The notes under the pieces are model-generated. The model saw nothing but the letters and a program-made list of their open reading frames with translations. It was not told the DNA's origin and did not search any database. A stretch of 64,000 nt of DNA from Lachnospiraceae bacterium. GTDB lineage: Bacteria; Bacillota; Clostridia; Lachnospirales; Lachnospiraceae. The translations under genes and the position numbers were made by a program. This document shows positions 44,549 through 54,047 of this stretch, in pieces. Within the stretch, counting starts at the first letter, position 1. Each line of letters opens with the position of its first letter. The stretch covers positions 1 to 64,000 of the forward strand of contig JAKSRW010000013.1 in the NCBI GenBank assembly GCA_024403355.1. The letters are read 5' to 3'.

Positions 44549-45829
44549 ATGGATAATTTAAAAGCACTTGATAAAGAATTCATCGCCAATACCTATGGAC
44601 GTTTTGATCTTGCACTCGTAAAGGGCAAGGGTTCACTGGTTTATGACGAGAATGGTAAAGAATATATTGATTTATCAACAGGTATCGCGGTAAATGCCTT
44701 CGGTATCGCGGATGATGAGTGGAAGCAGGCTGTAATCGATCAGCTTGACTGCATCCAGCATACATCCAATCTCTATTACAGCATTCCTCAGGTTAAGCTT
44801 GCGAAGCTTCTCTGCGAGCGTACAGGCATGAAGAAGGTCTTCTTCGCTAATTCCGGTGCTGAAGCAAATGAATGTGCGATTAAGGTCGCAAGAAAGTATT
44901 CTTCGGATAAATACGGCGATGACAGGAATGTAATCGTGACTCTGGTAAACAGCTTCCACGGAAGAACAATTACCACACTGGCTGCTACCGGCCAGGATGT
45001 ATTCCATAAGAGCTTTGGACCCTTTACGGGCGGCTTTGTATATTGTCCCGCAAATGATTTCGAGACAATGAAGAAGCTCTGTGAGGAGAACAATGTCTGC
45101 GGTATTATGATGGAGCTCGTTCAGGGCGAGGGCGGTGTTATTGCCCTTGATAAGGAGTTTGTAAAGAATGTGGAAGCCCTTTGTAAGGAAAAGGACTACT
45201 GCATGATTATAGATGAGGTACAGACCGGTAACGGACGTTCAGGTAACTTATATGCCTTCCTTGAGTACGGCATCAAGCCTGATGTGGTAAGTACCGCAAA
45301 GGGTCTTGCGGGCGGACTTCCCATGGGTGCCTGCCTTATCGGTGAAAAGTGTGAGAACACTATGGGTACTTCATCACATGGTTCAACCTTCGGCGGAAAT
45401 CCCATTTCGGCAGCCGCAGCATGCAGCATCATTTCACGTATCGATGACGAAATGCTCGCAGGAGTAAAGAAAAAGTCAAAGCTGGTTATCGAAAAGCTTT
45501 CAGGACTTGTTCTTGATGATAATTTTGTTCCTACGGGAATTGCAGGAAATGATGATAAAGCAGCCTTTGATGAGCTTATGAAGTCATATAAGCCCGGTAT
45601 CTGGCCTTCTGTTAAGCCCGGTATCAAGTGTGTATCAGGTATGGGTCTTATGCTTGGTATACTTCCTGACGCAGCGGCAAAGGATGTAGTTATTAAGTGT
45701 ATCGAAAACGGAGTTATCCCTCTTACAGCGCATGAGAAGGTTCGTCTTTTACCTGCACTTAATATTCCGGATGAGCTTCTTGTGAAGGGACTTGATATTC
45801 TTGCAAAGGTTTGCGGGGAACTTGCTTAA
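44549..45829 (+). CDS. argD: acetylornithine aminotransferase
   Basis: The 426-residue class III PLP aminotransferase has YIDLSTGIAVNAFG, FFANSGAEANECAIKVARKY, IIDEVQTGNGRSG and the PLP Lys in STAKGLAGGLP. It converts N-acetylglutamate semialdehyde to N-acetylornithine. An insert near residues 320-355 (DNFVPTGIAGNDDKAAFDEL) makes it longer than the typical 400 residues. ATG 44549 lies 11 nt after GGAAAGG, which is the 3' end of the structured RNA element. Regulation separate from the rest of the operon at the translational level is therefore possible. Confidence 0.93.
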   Translation: MDNLKALDKEFIANTYGRFDLALVKGKGSLVYDENGKEYIDLSTGIAVNAFGIADDEWKQAVIDQLDCIQHTSNLYYSIPQVKLAKLLCERTGMKKVFFANSGAEANECAIKVARKYSSDKYGDDRNVIVTLVNSFHGRTITTLAATGQDVFHKSFGPFTGGFVYCPANDFETMKKLCEENNVCGIMMELVQGEGGVIALDKEFVKNVEALCKEKDYCMIIDEVQTGNGRSGNLYAFLEYGIKPDVVSTAKGLAGGLPMGACLIGEKCENTMGTSSHGSTFGGNPISAAAACSIISRIDDEMLAGVKKKSKLVIEKLSGLVLDDNFVPTGIAGNDDKAAFDELMKSYKPGIWPSVKPGIKCVSGMGLMLGILPDAAAKDVVIKCIENGVIPLTAHEKVRLLPALNIPDELLVKGLDILAKVCGELA

Positions 45830-45840
45830 ATTAAAAGTTA

Positions 45841-45869
45841 TTACAGGCAGCCGCGAGGTGTCTGTAATC
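45841..45869 (+). other. argD-argF intergenic hairpin
   Basis: TTACAGGCA (45841-45849) pairs with TGTCTGTAA (45859-45867), nine pairs with one G-U. No T-run follows, so it is more likely an RNA stability or processing element than a terminator. The argF SD lies 19 nt downstream. Confidence 0.5.
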
Positions 45870-45903
45870 AAAATATAATAATTGCGGAAAGGTAGAAAAG
45901 ATT

Positions 45904-46806
45904 ATGGAGCATTTACTTAGATTACAGGATTTAACATCGGATGAGCTTACAGGCATCTTAAATTTAGCCGATCAGTTAAAATACGAGAAGAAGCACAATA
46001 TCCCTCATGAGCATCTCAAGGGACAGACTCTCGGTATGATTTTCACAAAGTCATCAACACGTACCCGTGTATCATTTGAGGTTGGTATGTACCAGCTTGG
46101 CGGTAGTGCGCTTTTCCTCAGCAACAATGATATTCAGCTTGGCCGCGGCGAGCCCATTAAGGATACGGCACGCGTTCTTTCAAGAATGGTAGACGGTATC
46201 ATGATTCGTACCTTTGCACAGCAGGATGTAGAGGATCTGGCAAAGTACGGTTCAATCCCGATTATCAACGGTCTTACAGATTACTGTCATCCCTGCCAGG
46301 TTCTTGCGGACCTTATGACTATCAGAGAGCACAAGAAGAGCCTTAAGGGTCTCAAGTTCGCATTCATCGGTGATGGCAACAATATGGCTAACTCTATTAT
46401 CGCAGGCGGTATCCTTACAGGCATGAAGGTAGCTATCGGATGTCCCGATGACTATCGTCCCGATGCACAGCTCTGTGAGTGGGCTAAGCAGAACGGTGAG
46501 CTTCAGGTTACCAGCGATATCTATGCTGCCGCAGCAGATGCAGATGTAATCTATACCGATGTATGGGCTTCAATGGGTCAGGAAAGCGAGCGTGAGAAGA
46601 GAAATAAGGACTTCGCAGGCTACCAGATTAATTCAGACCTTATGAAGGTTACAAACAATGCCATGGTTCTTCACTGCCTTCCCGCACATCGCGGAGAGGA
46701 GATTACCGAGGAAGTATTCGAGGCTCATGCAAATGAAATCTTTGATGAGGCTGAGAACAGACTTCATGCTCAGAAGGCTGTTATGGTTAAGCTCATGAAG
46801 AAATGA
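45904..46806 (+). CDS. argF: ornithine carbamoyltransferase
   Basis: The 300-residue enzyme has the carbamoyl-phosphate motif KSSTRTRVSFEVG, the HPCQVLADLMT motif and the ornithine-binding HCLPAHRGEEI. It makes citrulline from ornithine and carbamoyl phosphate. It could in principle be a related carbamoyltransferase, but the operon position after argD and HCLPAHRG argue for OTC. ATG 45904 lies 11 nt after GGAAAGG. argG and argH are not in the window. It is the last gene of argCJBDF, and a hairpin follows. Confidence 0.95.
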   Translation: MEHLLRLQDLTSDELTGILNLADQLKYEKKHNIPHEHLKGQTLGMIFTKSSTRTRVSFEVGMYQLGGSALFLSNNDIQLGRGEPIKDTARVLSRMVDGIMIRTFAQQDVEDLAKYGSIPIINGLTDYCHPCQVLADLMTIREHKKSLKGLKFAFIGDGNNMANSIIAGGILTGMKVAIGCPDDYRPDAQLCEWAKQNGELQVTSDIYAAAADADVIYTDVWASMGQESEREKRNKDFAGYQINSDLMKVTNNAMVLHCLPAHRGEEITEEVFEAHANEIFDEAENRLHAQKAVMVKLMKK

Positions 46807-46847
46807 AAATGAGTTTTGTTTTTGATTAAGCGAAATATGACTTACAG

Positions 46848-46878
46848 ACTGTCTAAGCGTAACTGCTTAGACAGTTTT
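46848..46878 (+). terminator. hairpin after argF, weak terminator
   Basis: A perfect 11-bp stem, ACTGTCTAAGC with GCTTAGACAGT and loop GTAACT, is followed only by TTTT-AC. Partial read-through into the AEC transporter gene is possible. Confidence 0.6.
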
Positions 46879-46924
46879 ACTGTGTGAAAGGAAAGGCGCT
46901 TTTGGCGGAAAGGAGGTTCAGGAA

Positions 46925-47845
46925 ATGAATACAGATGTTTTGACCTGTGTAATGACAATGCTGATTTATATGATTTTGGGTTATATATTATGTAAATCAA
47001 AGAAGGGTTCCGCATTGCATATTAAGACTGTTTCGGGTCTGTTGATATATATTCTGAATCCGGCCATGATACTGAACGCCTTTTTGAAAACAGAGTATAC
47101 TCCGGAGACCGCAATTAATATTCTGAAATTCTTTGTTGTAACTTTTATACTGCAGTTTCTTTTCTTTGCACTGCTTTACTTATTGCTTCATAAGAAATTT
47201 GAAAATGCGGCCTACAGACTGATGTCAATAGGCGCATCCTTCGGAAATGTGGGTTTTCTGGGTCTGCCGCTCGTTACAAGCTTTTTCCCCGATAAGCCCA
47301 TTGTGGCCTGCTACAGTACGGTTTACGTGCTTAGTATGAACCTGCTGGTATTTACCGTGGGAATATTTATGATAACAAATGACAGAAAGTTCATGTCCTT
47401 AAAGAGTGCGATAGTGAATCCTACTTCGCTAAGTATATTCGTGGCGCTTCCGCTCTTTCTTTTCAGGGTGGAGCTTCCGGCTATCATAGGGAATCCGATC
47501 GATTTGCTGGCGAAGATGGTAACGCCCATGTGCATGATAATGCTTGGCATGCGTCTTTCAACTGTTAAGCTCATAAAGCTTTTTACAAGGCCCTTTGTAT
47601 ATGCGACCTGTGCGCTGAAGCTGATAGCATATCCTCTTTTTGCATATGCCTGCGTGTATTTTCTGCCGTTCCTTGACGACAGCTTCAAAATATCCATTCT
47701 GATTTTGTCCTCGGTACCGACAGGCGCGGTAATCAGTTCGCTTTCGGAGCTGCATGAATGTGAGCAGGAGTTCTCAGCGAATATAGTGCTGCTGACCACG
47801 ATTCTCAGCAATCTGACAATTCCGCTGGTATTGCTTATTGCATAA
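46925..47845 (+). CDS. AEC (auxin efflux carrier) family transporter
   Basis: The 306-residue protein has about ten membrane helices with the AEC pattern: an N-terminal YILCKSKKGSALHIKTVSGLLIYILNPAMIL, SFGNVGFLGLPLV, and a C-terminal SSVPTGAVISSLSELH. Family members move small organic acids, for example malate or malonate. The strong SD AAAGGAGG precedes ATG 46925. It lies after argF beyond a weak hairpin, so it may be partly expressed with the arg operon, but it has no known arginine link. Substrate is unknown. Confidence 0.88.
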   Translation: MNTDVLTCVMTMLIYMILGYILCKSKKGSALHIKTVSGLLIYILNPAMILNAFLKTEYTPETAINILKFFVVTFILQFLFFALLYLLLHKKFENAAYRLMSIGASFGNVGFLGLPLVTSFFPDKPIVACYSTVYVLSMNLLVFTVGIFMITNDRKFMSLKSAIVNPTSLSIFVALPLFLFRVELPAIIGNPIDLLAKMVTPMCMIMLGMRLSTVKLIKLFTRPFVYATCALKLIAYPLFAYACVYFLPFLDDSFKISILILSSVPTGAVISSLSELHECEQEFSANIVLLTTILSNLTIPLVLLIA

Positions 47846-47878
47846 GCTATAAACGGGATTGACTAATCATAAGTTTTC

Positions 47879-47907
47879 TTTACATAAAATGAATATAATG
47901 ATATAGT
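47879..47907 (+). promoter_or_regulatory. promoter of the Dabb gene
   Basis: TTTACA (47879-47884), a 17-bp spacer and TATAGT (47902-47907), 52 bp before ATG 47960. Confidence 0.55.
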
Positions 47908-47959
47908 AAATACAGTATTTTGATAAGATAATCATAATCGTAAGAAAGGAATAAAAAAT

Positions 47960-48262
47960 ATGGTAAAGCACGTTATTTTATGGCAACTTAAAGAGGAGTT
48001 TACAGACGCACAGAAGGCAGAGATTAAGGCCGGTATCAAGGCAGGTCTTGAGGGACTTGCGGGACAGATTCCCGGACTTATTGACATTAAGGTTATTGTT
48101 GACGGACTTGCATCGTCAAATGCTGATGTAATGCTTGATTCATCCTTCGAGGATGCGGCTTCACTTAAGGGCTACTCCGTACATCCTTCACATGTGGCAG
48201 TGGCAGATTCAAAGGTAAGACCTTATACCGCAAAGCGTGTATGCATGGACTACGAGGTCTGA
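47960..48262 (+). CDS. Dabb (stress-responsive A/B barrel) domain protein
   Basis: A 100-residue cytosolic protein with the Dabb pattern: MVKHVILWQLKEEFTDAQK, a central PGLIDIKV strand, FEDAASLKGYSVHPSHVAV and a final strand. These proteins form dimeric alpha-beta barrels and are found in stress responses or as small enzymes. Function in this organism is unknown. The SD AAGAAAGG lies 10 nt before ATG 47960, and it has its own promoter, so it is probably monocistronic; another promoter follows before the Mrp gene. Confidence 0.9.
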   Translation: MVKHVILWQLKEEFTDAQKAEIKAGIKAGLEGLAGQIPGLIDIKVIVDGLASSNADVMLDSSFEDAASLKGYSVHPSHVAVADSKVRPYTAKRVCMDYEV

Positions 48263-48270
48263 TTTGCCGC

Positions 48271-48299
48271 TTGAAACGATATAGCCGATATGGTATACT
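48271..48299 (+). promoter_or_regulatory. promoter of the Mrp ATPase gene
   Basis: TTGAAA (48271-48276), a 17-bp spacer and TATACT (48294-48299). A wider inverted repeat, ATATGGTAT with ATACCATAT, spans 48289-48353, beginning in the spacer. Confidence 0.6.
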
Positions 48300-48379
48300 T
48301 TTATAGATTATTTACCCTGCAAAGGGCAAAGAGAAGCGATAGATACCATATTATCAGATAGAAATAAGAGGTGACAAAG

Positions 48380-49222
48380 ATGAGCGAGTGTACACATGAC
48401 TGCTCAAGCTGTTCAACAGAATGCAGCTCAAGAAAAAAAGAAGACTTCAGAGCAAAGCTTAATGAGCATAGTTCTGTTAAGAAGGTTATCGGCGTAGTAA
48501 GCGGAAAGGGTGGCGTAGGCAAGAGCTTCGTTACATCCTTTTTGTCGGTACTTATGAAGAGAAAGGGCTATAATGTCGGCATTCTCGATGCAGATATTAC
48601 AGGTCCTTCAATCCCTGCGTCATTCGGCGTACATCAGAAGGTTTTTGCCAATGAGGTAGGCGTGTTCCCCGCAAGCACCAAGTCGGGAATCAGTTTGATT
48701 TCAATCAATATGATGCTTGATAATGAGGAGACCCCGGTTATCTGGCGAGGACCCGTTATCGCAGGTGTGGTAAAGCAGTTCTGGACCGATATTGTATGGG
48801 ACTGCGTGGATGTAATGTTTGTGGATATGCCTCCCGGAACAGGAGATGTTCCCCTCACTGTATTCCAGAGTCTTCCCGTGGACGGACTGATTGTAGTTAC
48901 AAGCCCTCAGGAGCTTGTTTCGACAATTGTGGCTAAGGCTGTAAATATGGCAAATGCCATGAATATCCCGATTCTCGGACTTGTAGAAAACTACAGCTAT
49001 GTAGAGTGTCCCGACTGCGGCAAGAAGCTCTATGTATTCGGAGAGAGCCATGTAGAGGAGACTGCAGAGAAGTTCGGACTTGAGGTTCTTGCAAAGCTTC
49101 CATTAAATCCCGAAATTGCTGAGCGTGTAGACAAGGGTGAAATCGAGGACCTTGAGGGCGAGTGGCTTGATAAGGCTGCCGACTATATTGAGGAGAAGGT
49201 ACTTGCAGATATTAATGCATAA
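48380..49222 (+). CDS. Mrp/NBP35 family P-loop ATPase (Fe-S carrier)
   Basis: The 280-residue protein has an N-terminal Cys cluster (CTHDCSSCSTEC), the deviant Walker A GKGGVGKS, VDMPPGTGDVPLT and a C-terminal CPDCGKKLYVFGE with the paired Cys that bind a bridging [4Fe-4S] cluster in ApbC/Nbp35 dimers. It should carry or insert Fe-S clusters in the cytosol. The N-terminal four-Cys motif is an extra of NBP35-like members. ATG 48380 has the SD GAGGTGA; a GTG at 48371 inside that SD is rejected. Confidence 0.93.
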   Translation: MSECTHDCSSCSTECSSRKKEDFRAKLNEHSSVKKVIGVVSGKGGVGKSFVTSFLSVLMKRKGYNVGILDADITGPSIPASFGVHQKVFANEVGVFPASTKSGISLISINMMLDNEETPVIWRGPVIAGVVKQFWTDIVWDCVDVMFVDMPPGTGDVPLTVFQSLPVDGLIVVTSPQELVSTIVAKAVNMANAMNIPILGLVENYSYVECPDCGKKLYVFGESHVEETAEKFGLEVLAKLPLNPEIAERVDKGEIEDLEGEWLDKAADYIEEKVLADINA

Positions 49223-49240
49223 GTCTTAAAAGAACTATTA

Positions 49241-49262
49241 AAACGACAAAAGCTGCCTGTAA
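49241..49262 (+). other. hairpin upstream of lepA
   Basis: AGCTGCC and GGGCAGCT pair around TGTAAC, just before the SD GGAAAGG (49276-49282). No T-run follows, so it is an in-operon or leader structure rather than a terminator. Confidence 0.45.
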
Positions 49263-49294
49263 CGGGCAGCTGTCTGGAAAGGTAATATAAAAGA

Positions 49295-51106
49295 ATGCCC
49301 ATTGATCAGAGCAAAATTAGAAATTTTTGTATAATTGCACATATTGACCATGGTAAATCAACTTTGGCAGACCGTATCATTGAAAAGACCGGTCTGCTTA
49401 CTTTGCGTGAAATGAGTGATCAGGTCCTTGACAATATGGACCTTGAACGTGAGCGTGGTATTACTATTAAGGCACAGACCATCCGTACCGTCTATAAGGC
49501 AAAGGACGGAGAAGAGTATATTTTTAATCTCATTGATACTCCCGGCCATGTAGACTTTAACTATGAGGTATCACGAAGCCTTGCGGCCTGCGAGGGAGCC
49601 GTACTTGTAGTTGATGCGGCGCAGGGTATTGAGGCACAGACACTTGCCAATGTATATCTGGCGCTTGATCATGACCTTGATGTATTTCCGGTAATCAACA
49701 AAATTGACCTGCCCAGTGCCGACCCGGAGAGAGTAATCAACGAAATCGAGGATGTCATAGGTATTGAGGCCCAGGACGCGCCGCTTATTTCCGCAAAAAA
49801 CGGTATAAATATTGAGGATGTGCTTGAAAGTATTGTTCATAAGATTCCTGCACCTACGGGTGATCCCAATGCACCTTTTAAAGCACTGATTTTTGATTCA
49901 ATATATGATTCATATAAGGGTGTAATCATTTTCGTACGCGTAAAAGAGGGCACTATTAAGAAGGGTGACCGTATCCGTATGATGGCTACCGAGGCTGAGG
50001 CGGACGTAGTGGAAATCGGTATATTCGGACCGGGACGTTTTATTCCCTGTGAAGAGCTTACCGCAGGTATGGTAGGCTATATCACAGGCTCTCTTAAGAA
50101 TGTTCACGATACCCGTGTGGGTGATACGGTAACTACTGCGGCTAATCCCTGCGCAGAAGCGCTTCCCGGTTATAAGAAGGTGCTTCCCATGGTTTACTGC
50201 GGTATGTATCCTGCTGACGGAGCAAAGTATCCGGACCTTCGTGATGCTCTTGAGAAGCTTCAGCTCAACGATGCCTCGCTGCAGTTTGAGCCCGAGACAT
50301 CCGTAGCCCTTGGTTTTGGCTTCAGATGCGGATTTTTGGGACTTTTGCATCTTGAAATCATTCAGGAAAGACTCGAAAGAGAGTATAATCTTGACCTCGT
50401 TACAACTGCACCCAGTGTTATTTATAAGGTATATAAGACAAACGGTGATATGTTTGACCTGACAAATCCTACCAATATGCCCGACCCTTCGGAGATAGAG
50501 CATATGGAGGAGCCTATGGTAAATGCAGAAATCATGGTTACCACCGAATTCGTCGGTTCGATTATGACACTCTGTCAGGAACGACGCGGTATCTATAAGG
50601 GTATGGAATACATCGAGGGTACAAGAGCCCTGCTAAAGTACGAGCTTCCCTTAAACGAAATCATTTACGATTTCTTTGATGCTCTTAAATCGCGTTCTAA
50701 GGGCTATGCTTCGTTTGATTATGAACTGAAGGGTTATGTACCGTCTAAGCTTTGTAAGCTCGATATTCTGGTAAATAAAGAGGAGGTTGATGCGCTTTCA
50801 TTCATTATCCATGCGGACAATGCATATGAGCGCGCAAGAAAGATGTGTGAGAAGCTGAAGGACAACATTCCGAGACAGCTTTTTGAAATACCCATCCAGG
50901 CTGCAATCGGCAGCAAAATCATTGCACGTGAGACTGTAAAGGCTATGCGTAAGGATGTTCTTGCGAAGTGTTACGGCGGTGATATTTCACGTAAGAAGAA
51001 GCTTCTTGAGAAGCAGAAGGAAGGCAAGAAGCGTATGAGGACCTTCGGTAATGTAGAGATTCCTCAGGCTGCCTTCATGAGCGTACTTAAGCTTGAAGAA
51101 GAATAA
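49295..51106 (+). CDS. lepA: elongation factor 4 (LepA)
   Basis: The 603-residue GTPase has G1 AHIDHGKST, the switch region [12 protein letters not shown]3 DTPGHVDF, G4 NKIDLP and the LepA C-terminal domain ([22 protein letters not shown]). It acts on ribosomes, with roles proposed in back-translocation and 30S maturation. The length matches the family exactly. ATG 49295 lies 12 nt after GGAAAGG. An intrinsic terminator follows at 51118. Confidence 0.98.
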   Translation: MPIDQSKIRNFCIIAHIDHGKSTLADRIIEKTGLLTLREMSDQVLDNMDLERERGITIKAQTIRTVYKAKDGEEYIFNLIDTPGHVDFNYEVSRSLAACEGAVLVVDAAQGIEAQTLANVYLALDHDLDVFPVINKIDLPSADPERVINEIEDVIGIEAQDAPLISAKNGINIEDVLESIVHKIPAPTGDPNAPFKALIFDSIYDSYKGVIIFVRVKEGTIKKGDRIRMMATEAEADVVEIGIFGPGRFIPCEELTAGMVGYITGSLKNVHDTRVGDTVTTAANPCAEALPGYKKVLPMVYCGMYPADGAKYPDLRDALEKLQLNDASLQFEPETSVALGFGFRCGFLGLLHLEIIQERLEREYNLDLVTTAPSVIYKVYKTNGDMFDLTNPTNMPDPSEIEHMEEPMVNAEIMVTTEFVGSIMTLCQERRGIYKGMEYIEGTRALLKYELPLNEIIYDFFDALKSRSKGYASFDYELKGYVPSKLCKLDILVNKEEVDALSFIIHADNAYERARKMCEKLKDNIPRQLFEIPIQAAIGSKIIARETVKAMRKDVLAKCYGGDISRKKKLLEKQKEGKKRMRTFGNVEIPQAAFMSVLKLEEE

Positions 51107-51117
51107 AGAATTAATGT

Positions 51118-51151
51118 CATCTGCATCTGTAATGGTGCAGATGATTTTTTT
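51118..51151 (+). terminator. intrinsic terminator after lepA
   Basis: CATCTGCA (51118-51125) with TGCAGATG (51136-51143), followed by a run of eight T. Confidence 0.88.
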
Positions 51152-51325
51152 AGGATACTGAACGTGCTCAGATTTACGCTGCAGGGAATGGGATTTACGG
51201 GTATTCAGTTTGCACATCCGCTTGCGTGGCTGTTCGGTGATATTCTGCTGATTCCCGCATTTTTCTATTGTATGAAAAAGGTGAGTGCCAAAACACGGGA
51301 TATGGATTTATTTAATAATAAATGA
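51152..51325 (+). pseudogene. C-terminal remnant of a MATE family efflux transporter
   Basis: One frame directly after the lepA terminator reads RILNVLRFTLQGMGFTGIQF, continues through AHPLAWLFGDILLIPAFFYC and ends at TGA 51323-51325. This is the last helix pair of MATE-type drug/sodium antiporters, about 50 residues out of the usual 450. No start codon with an SD exists (GTG 51164 has none) and nothing upstream encodes the missing part; the frame runs into the lepA terminator. The rest has been deleted, leaving a fossil tail. Confidence 0.7.
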
Positions 51326-51436
51326 TAAATTTCACTATGAAAAATATTAGACATATGATATTATAGGTATATGGGTAAAATGCTGATTTGTATACAGACT
51401 ATATATAATCAGTAAATTTACTACCGAAAAGGATTA

Positions 51437-51465
51437 TTTACTTTACATTTTATATATGTTAATAT
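51437..51465 (+). promoter_or_regulatory. promoter of the 154-residue unknown gene
   Basis: TTTACT (51437-51442), a 17-bp spacer and TAATAT (51460-51465). A/T-rich sequence surrounds it and a second TATAAT lies near 51405, so the exact start is uncertain. Confidence 0.4.
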
Positions 51466-51511
51466 TTATTTGAGCAAAGCTCAGAATATATGAAGAAAGA
51501 AGGAAAAAATA

Positions 51512-51976
51512 ATGGGTATCATAGGTAAGTATCGTCCTTGTTCATTTGCTATTTTTACAGAGGCAGGACTTAAGATGGGAACAGCAGAGGAGTATATTGA
51601 GAATGTTAAAAAGCATGCTTCTCCGGATGAAGTAGATCATGAGGTTCAGCAGACCATGATGTTAATCAATGCTATTGTAGATGTGGCTGAGGATGGTAAG
51701 ATTTATACATATTTCCAAATTCCGGAGAATATTCCCCAGGACGTTATTGATAAGGAGATTGCTGCGGGAAGAGCTAAGCTTGCACCCGTTGACGGCTATA
51801 TGTGTGTAGATAAGCCCTTCGATTGGAAGGAAGAGGACGGAGTATACAAGTATGATACACGCCAGACACGTGAGGTTCTCGGTGAGCAGCTTTCTTCATG
51901 GGATGACCTCAAGTTTGACGGTAAGACTATCACTATGTCAAGCGGTTTGGCAGTGTACGAGAAGATTGAGGATTAA
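51512..51976 (+). CDS. conserved-looking cytosolic protein of unknown function
   Basis: A 154-residue acidic protein without signal peptide or membrane helix. I do not recognise a family. Visible features are a charged helical first half (TAEEYIENVKKHASPDEVDH), a Pro-containing middle (FQIPENIPQDVID) and a C-terminal part rich in Asp and Trp. The SD AAGAAGG lies before ATG 51512, and coding character is clear. It has its own A/T-rich promoter region and a hairpin terminator after it, so it is probably monocistronic. The preceding MATE remnant suggests the locus has been rearranged. Confidence 0.75.
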   Translation: MGIIGKYRPCSFAIFTEAGLKMGTAEEYIENVKKHASPDEVDHEVQQTMMLINAIVDVAEDGKIYTYFQIPENIPQDVIDKEIAAGRAKLAPVDGYMCVDKPFDWKEEDGVYKYDTRQTREVLGEQLSSWDDLKFDGKTITMSSGLAVYEKIED

Positions 51977-51986
51977 TTGACCTTAA

Positions 51987-52015
51987 AAACGTCCGTAATG
52001 GGCGTTTTTATTATA
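51987..52015. terminator. intrinsic terminator before the GGDEF gene
   Basis: AAAAACG (51987-51993) with CGTTTTT (52005-52011). The inner CC/GG pairs are possible, followed by ATTATAG. The short stem makes it moderate. Confidence 0.65.
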
Positions 52016-52029
52016 GTAAGAGGGTTGTT

Positions 52030-53985
52030 ATGGCATATTCAATAATTGGTATTATTGCAATTTTGATTCATTTTATTATTAATAAAAACGATCTTTTTGA
52101 AATCCGCAGAAAAGATGCAAGCAGGACTAAGCGCTATTATTCTGTATTTTTGCTCGGTATTTTACTGTATTACATCACTGATTCTCTTTGGGGAATTCTG
52201 GATGAACTTAAATTGACCGGACTTTTGTATGCGGATACTGTCGTTTATTATCTGGCGATGTCGCTTGCGGTAGTATTATGGAGTGAATATGCTGCAGTTT
52301 ATTTGCATCAGAACAATGTTTACGGAAAAATCCTGCGTTATGTCGGACGTGGATTTATGATGCTGGTTGTTTTGGCCCTGCTGGTAAACCTGCATTTCCC
52401 GATATTTTTCTATTTTGATTCTGACGGCAATTATCATGCTGAAATTATACGTTATATAGGTCTGTATGTTCAGATTGTTCTCTTTATGGTTACATCTATA
52501 CAGACCTTCTATGTCGCAATTAAGCTTAAAGGCTCGACTCATAAGCGTTATATGACAATGTCAATCTTCGGTATTGCCATGACGGTAGCAATTGTGGCTC
52601 AGATTGAGTATCCTCTTTTACCGATTTATTCCATCGGATATATGCTTGGCAGCTGTGTGCTTCATATTTATGTCGTGGAGGATGAAAAGGAAGAGGATTT
52701 TGCAAAGCTTAAGCATCAGATGGATATCGTTTCTTCGATGTCAAATATGTTTTTCTGCTCATATTATGTAGATGTTAAGAATAACAGCTTTATAGAGCTT
52801 GGTAACAGTATCGACGGTGTGAAGTTTCTCATCGGAAAAGAGGGGGTTGCCTCTGATAAATTCCTTGAAATGAGTAAAATGCTGGTACTTCCGCAGTATG
52901 CTTCAGAGTGCAGGGAATTTACCGATATGTCTACACTTGATTACCGAATGAAGAATAAAATCTATCTTTCGATGCAGTTTGAGGGCGTTCATACAGGCTG
53001 GGCTGAGGGATGTTTTATTGCAGGTGACCGTGATGAAGAGGGACATCTTAATCATGTAATCTGGGCAATTCGTACTATTAAGGATGAAAAGGAGAAGGAA
53101 AACCAGCTTCGTTATAATTCTTATGTAGATGAATTGACAGGGCTTTACAACAGAAAAATGTTTGCCGAGGATATTGCTGAAATTGAAAAGCAGCCTATAA
53201 AGGATGATTTCGCTTTTATTTCGATGGATGTAAACGGTCTGAAGAACCTGAATGATTCAAAGGGCCATGCTGCGGGCGATGACCTCTTAAAGGGTGCGGC
53301 GAAGTGTATGAAGGAATGTCTCGAGCCTTACGGCCGCGTATACCGTACAGGCGGAGATGAGTTTTGTGCCATTTTATATGCTACACCGGCTTTTATCAAT
53401 AAGATCAAGGAAGAATTTGATGAAAGAACCTATGCCTGCGCCGGAAGATTCTTTGAGCATATTTCGGTATCCTGCGGAATCGTATTTGGCAGAGACTGCA
53501 AGGATATGCCTATGAATGAAATAGTTAAGGCCGCAGACAAAAATATGTATGTCGCAAAGCAGAACTATTATCAGGCGAAGGGCGTGGACCGAAGAGGTCA
53601 GCGTAATGCATACAATGCTCTTTGTGCATTATATACCAAGATTTTAAAGATTAATCTTGATACCGATACCTACAGTATCGTCCTTATGGATATTAAGGAG
53701 AGATCTTCCGAGAAGGGCTTTGAGGAAATCAGCATTTTTTCATGGCTTGAGAGCTTCGCAAAATCCGGACAGGTGCATGAGGATGACAAAGAAGAGTATT
53801 TGAAGAAAACCTCGAAGGAATATCTTCGTAAATATTTTGCAGAAGGAAAAACTTCGATTGATATTCAGTACAGAAGAAAAATTGGCGATGAGTTTAAGAC
53901 CGTTATTATGGAGATTATTCCCGCTGAGGATTATGATGTTGAATCAAAGAGTATGTACCTCTATGTAAAGGCGATTGATAAGTAA
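52030..53985 (+). CDS. membrane-anchored diguanylate cyclase
   Basis: The 651-residue protein has about seven membrane helices in the first 215 residues, a soluble linker region (about 230-350) and a GGDEF domain (about 360-515) with intact YRTGGDEFCAIL near residue 440 and the substrate region DELTGLYNRKMF. It should make c-di-GMP. A further domain of about 120 residues (530-651) follows the GGDEF, which is unusual for this layout and looks like a PAS-like or regulatory fold (YSIVLMDIKERSS, SIDIQYRRKIGDEFKTV). No RXXD inhibitory site is obvious. The SD AAGAGGG precedes ATG 52030. Confidence 0.9.
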   Translation: MAYSIIGIIAILIHFIINKNDLFEIRRKDASRTKRYYSVFLLGILLYYITDSLWGILDELKLTGLLYADTVVYYLAMSLAVVLWSEYAAVYLHQNNVYGKILRYVGRGFMMLVVLALLVNLHFPIFFYFDSDGNYHAEIIRYIGLYVQIVLFMVTSIQTFYVAIKLKGSTHKRYMTMSIFGIAMTVAIVAQIEYPLLPIYSIGYMLGSCVLHIYVVEDEKEEDFAKLKHQMDIVSSMSNMFFCSYYVDVKNNSFIELGNSIDGVKFLIGKEGVASDKFLEMSKMLVLPQYASECREFTDMSTLDYRMKNKIYLSMQFEGVHTGWAEGCFIAGDRDEEGHLNHVIWAIRTIKDEKEKENQLRYNSYVDELTGLYNRKMFAEDIAEIEKQPIKDDFAFISMDVNGLKNLNDSKGHAAGDDLLKGAAKCMKECLEPYGRVYRTGGDEFCAILYATPAFINKIKEEFDERTYACAGRFFEHISVSCGIVFGRDCKDMPMNEIVKAADKNMYVAKQNYYQAKGVDRRGQRNAYNALCALYTKILKINLDTDTYSIVLMDIKERSSEKGFEEISIFSWLESFAKSGQVHEDDKEEYLKKTSKEYLRKYFAEGKTSIDIQYRRKIGDEFKTVIMEIIPAEDYDVESKSMYLYVKAIDK

Positions 53986-54001
53986 TTAATTCAAAAGATA
54001 G

Positions 54002-54040
54002 AAAAAAATAAGACTGCACATCATGTGCAGTCTATTTTTA
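54002..54040. terminator. bidirectional intrinsic terminator
   Basis: AGACTGCACA and TGTGCAGTCT form a perfect 10-bp stem with loop TCA, flanked by an A-run (54002-54010) and a T-run (54035-54039). It serves both the GGDEF gene and convergent rpsT. Confidence 0.92.
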
Positions 54041-54047
54041 ACTGTAA

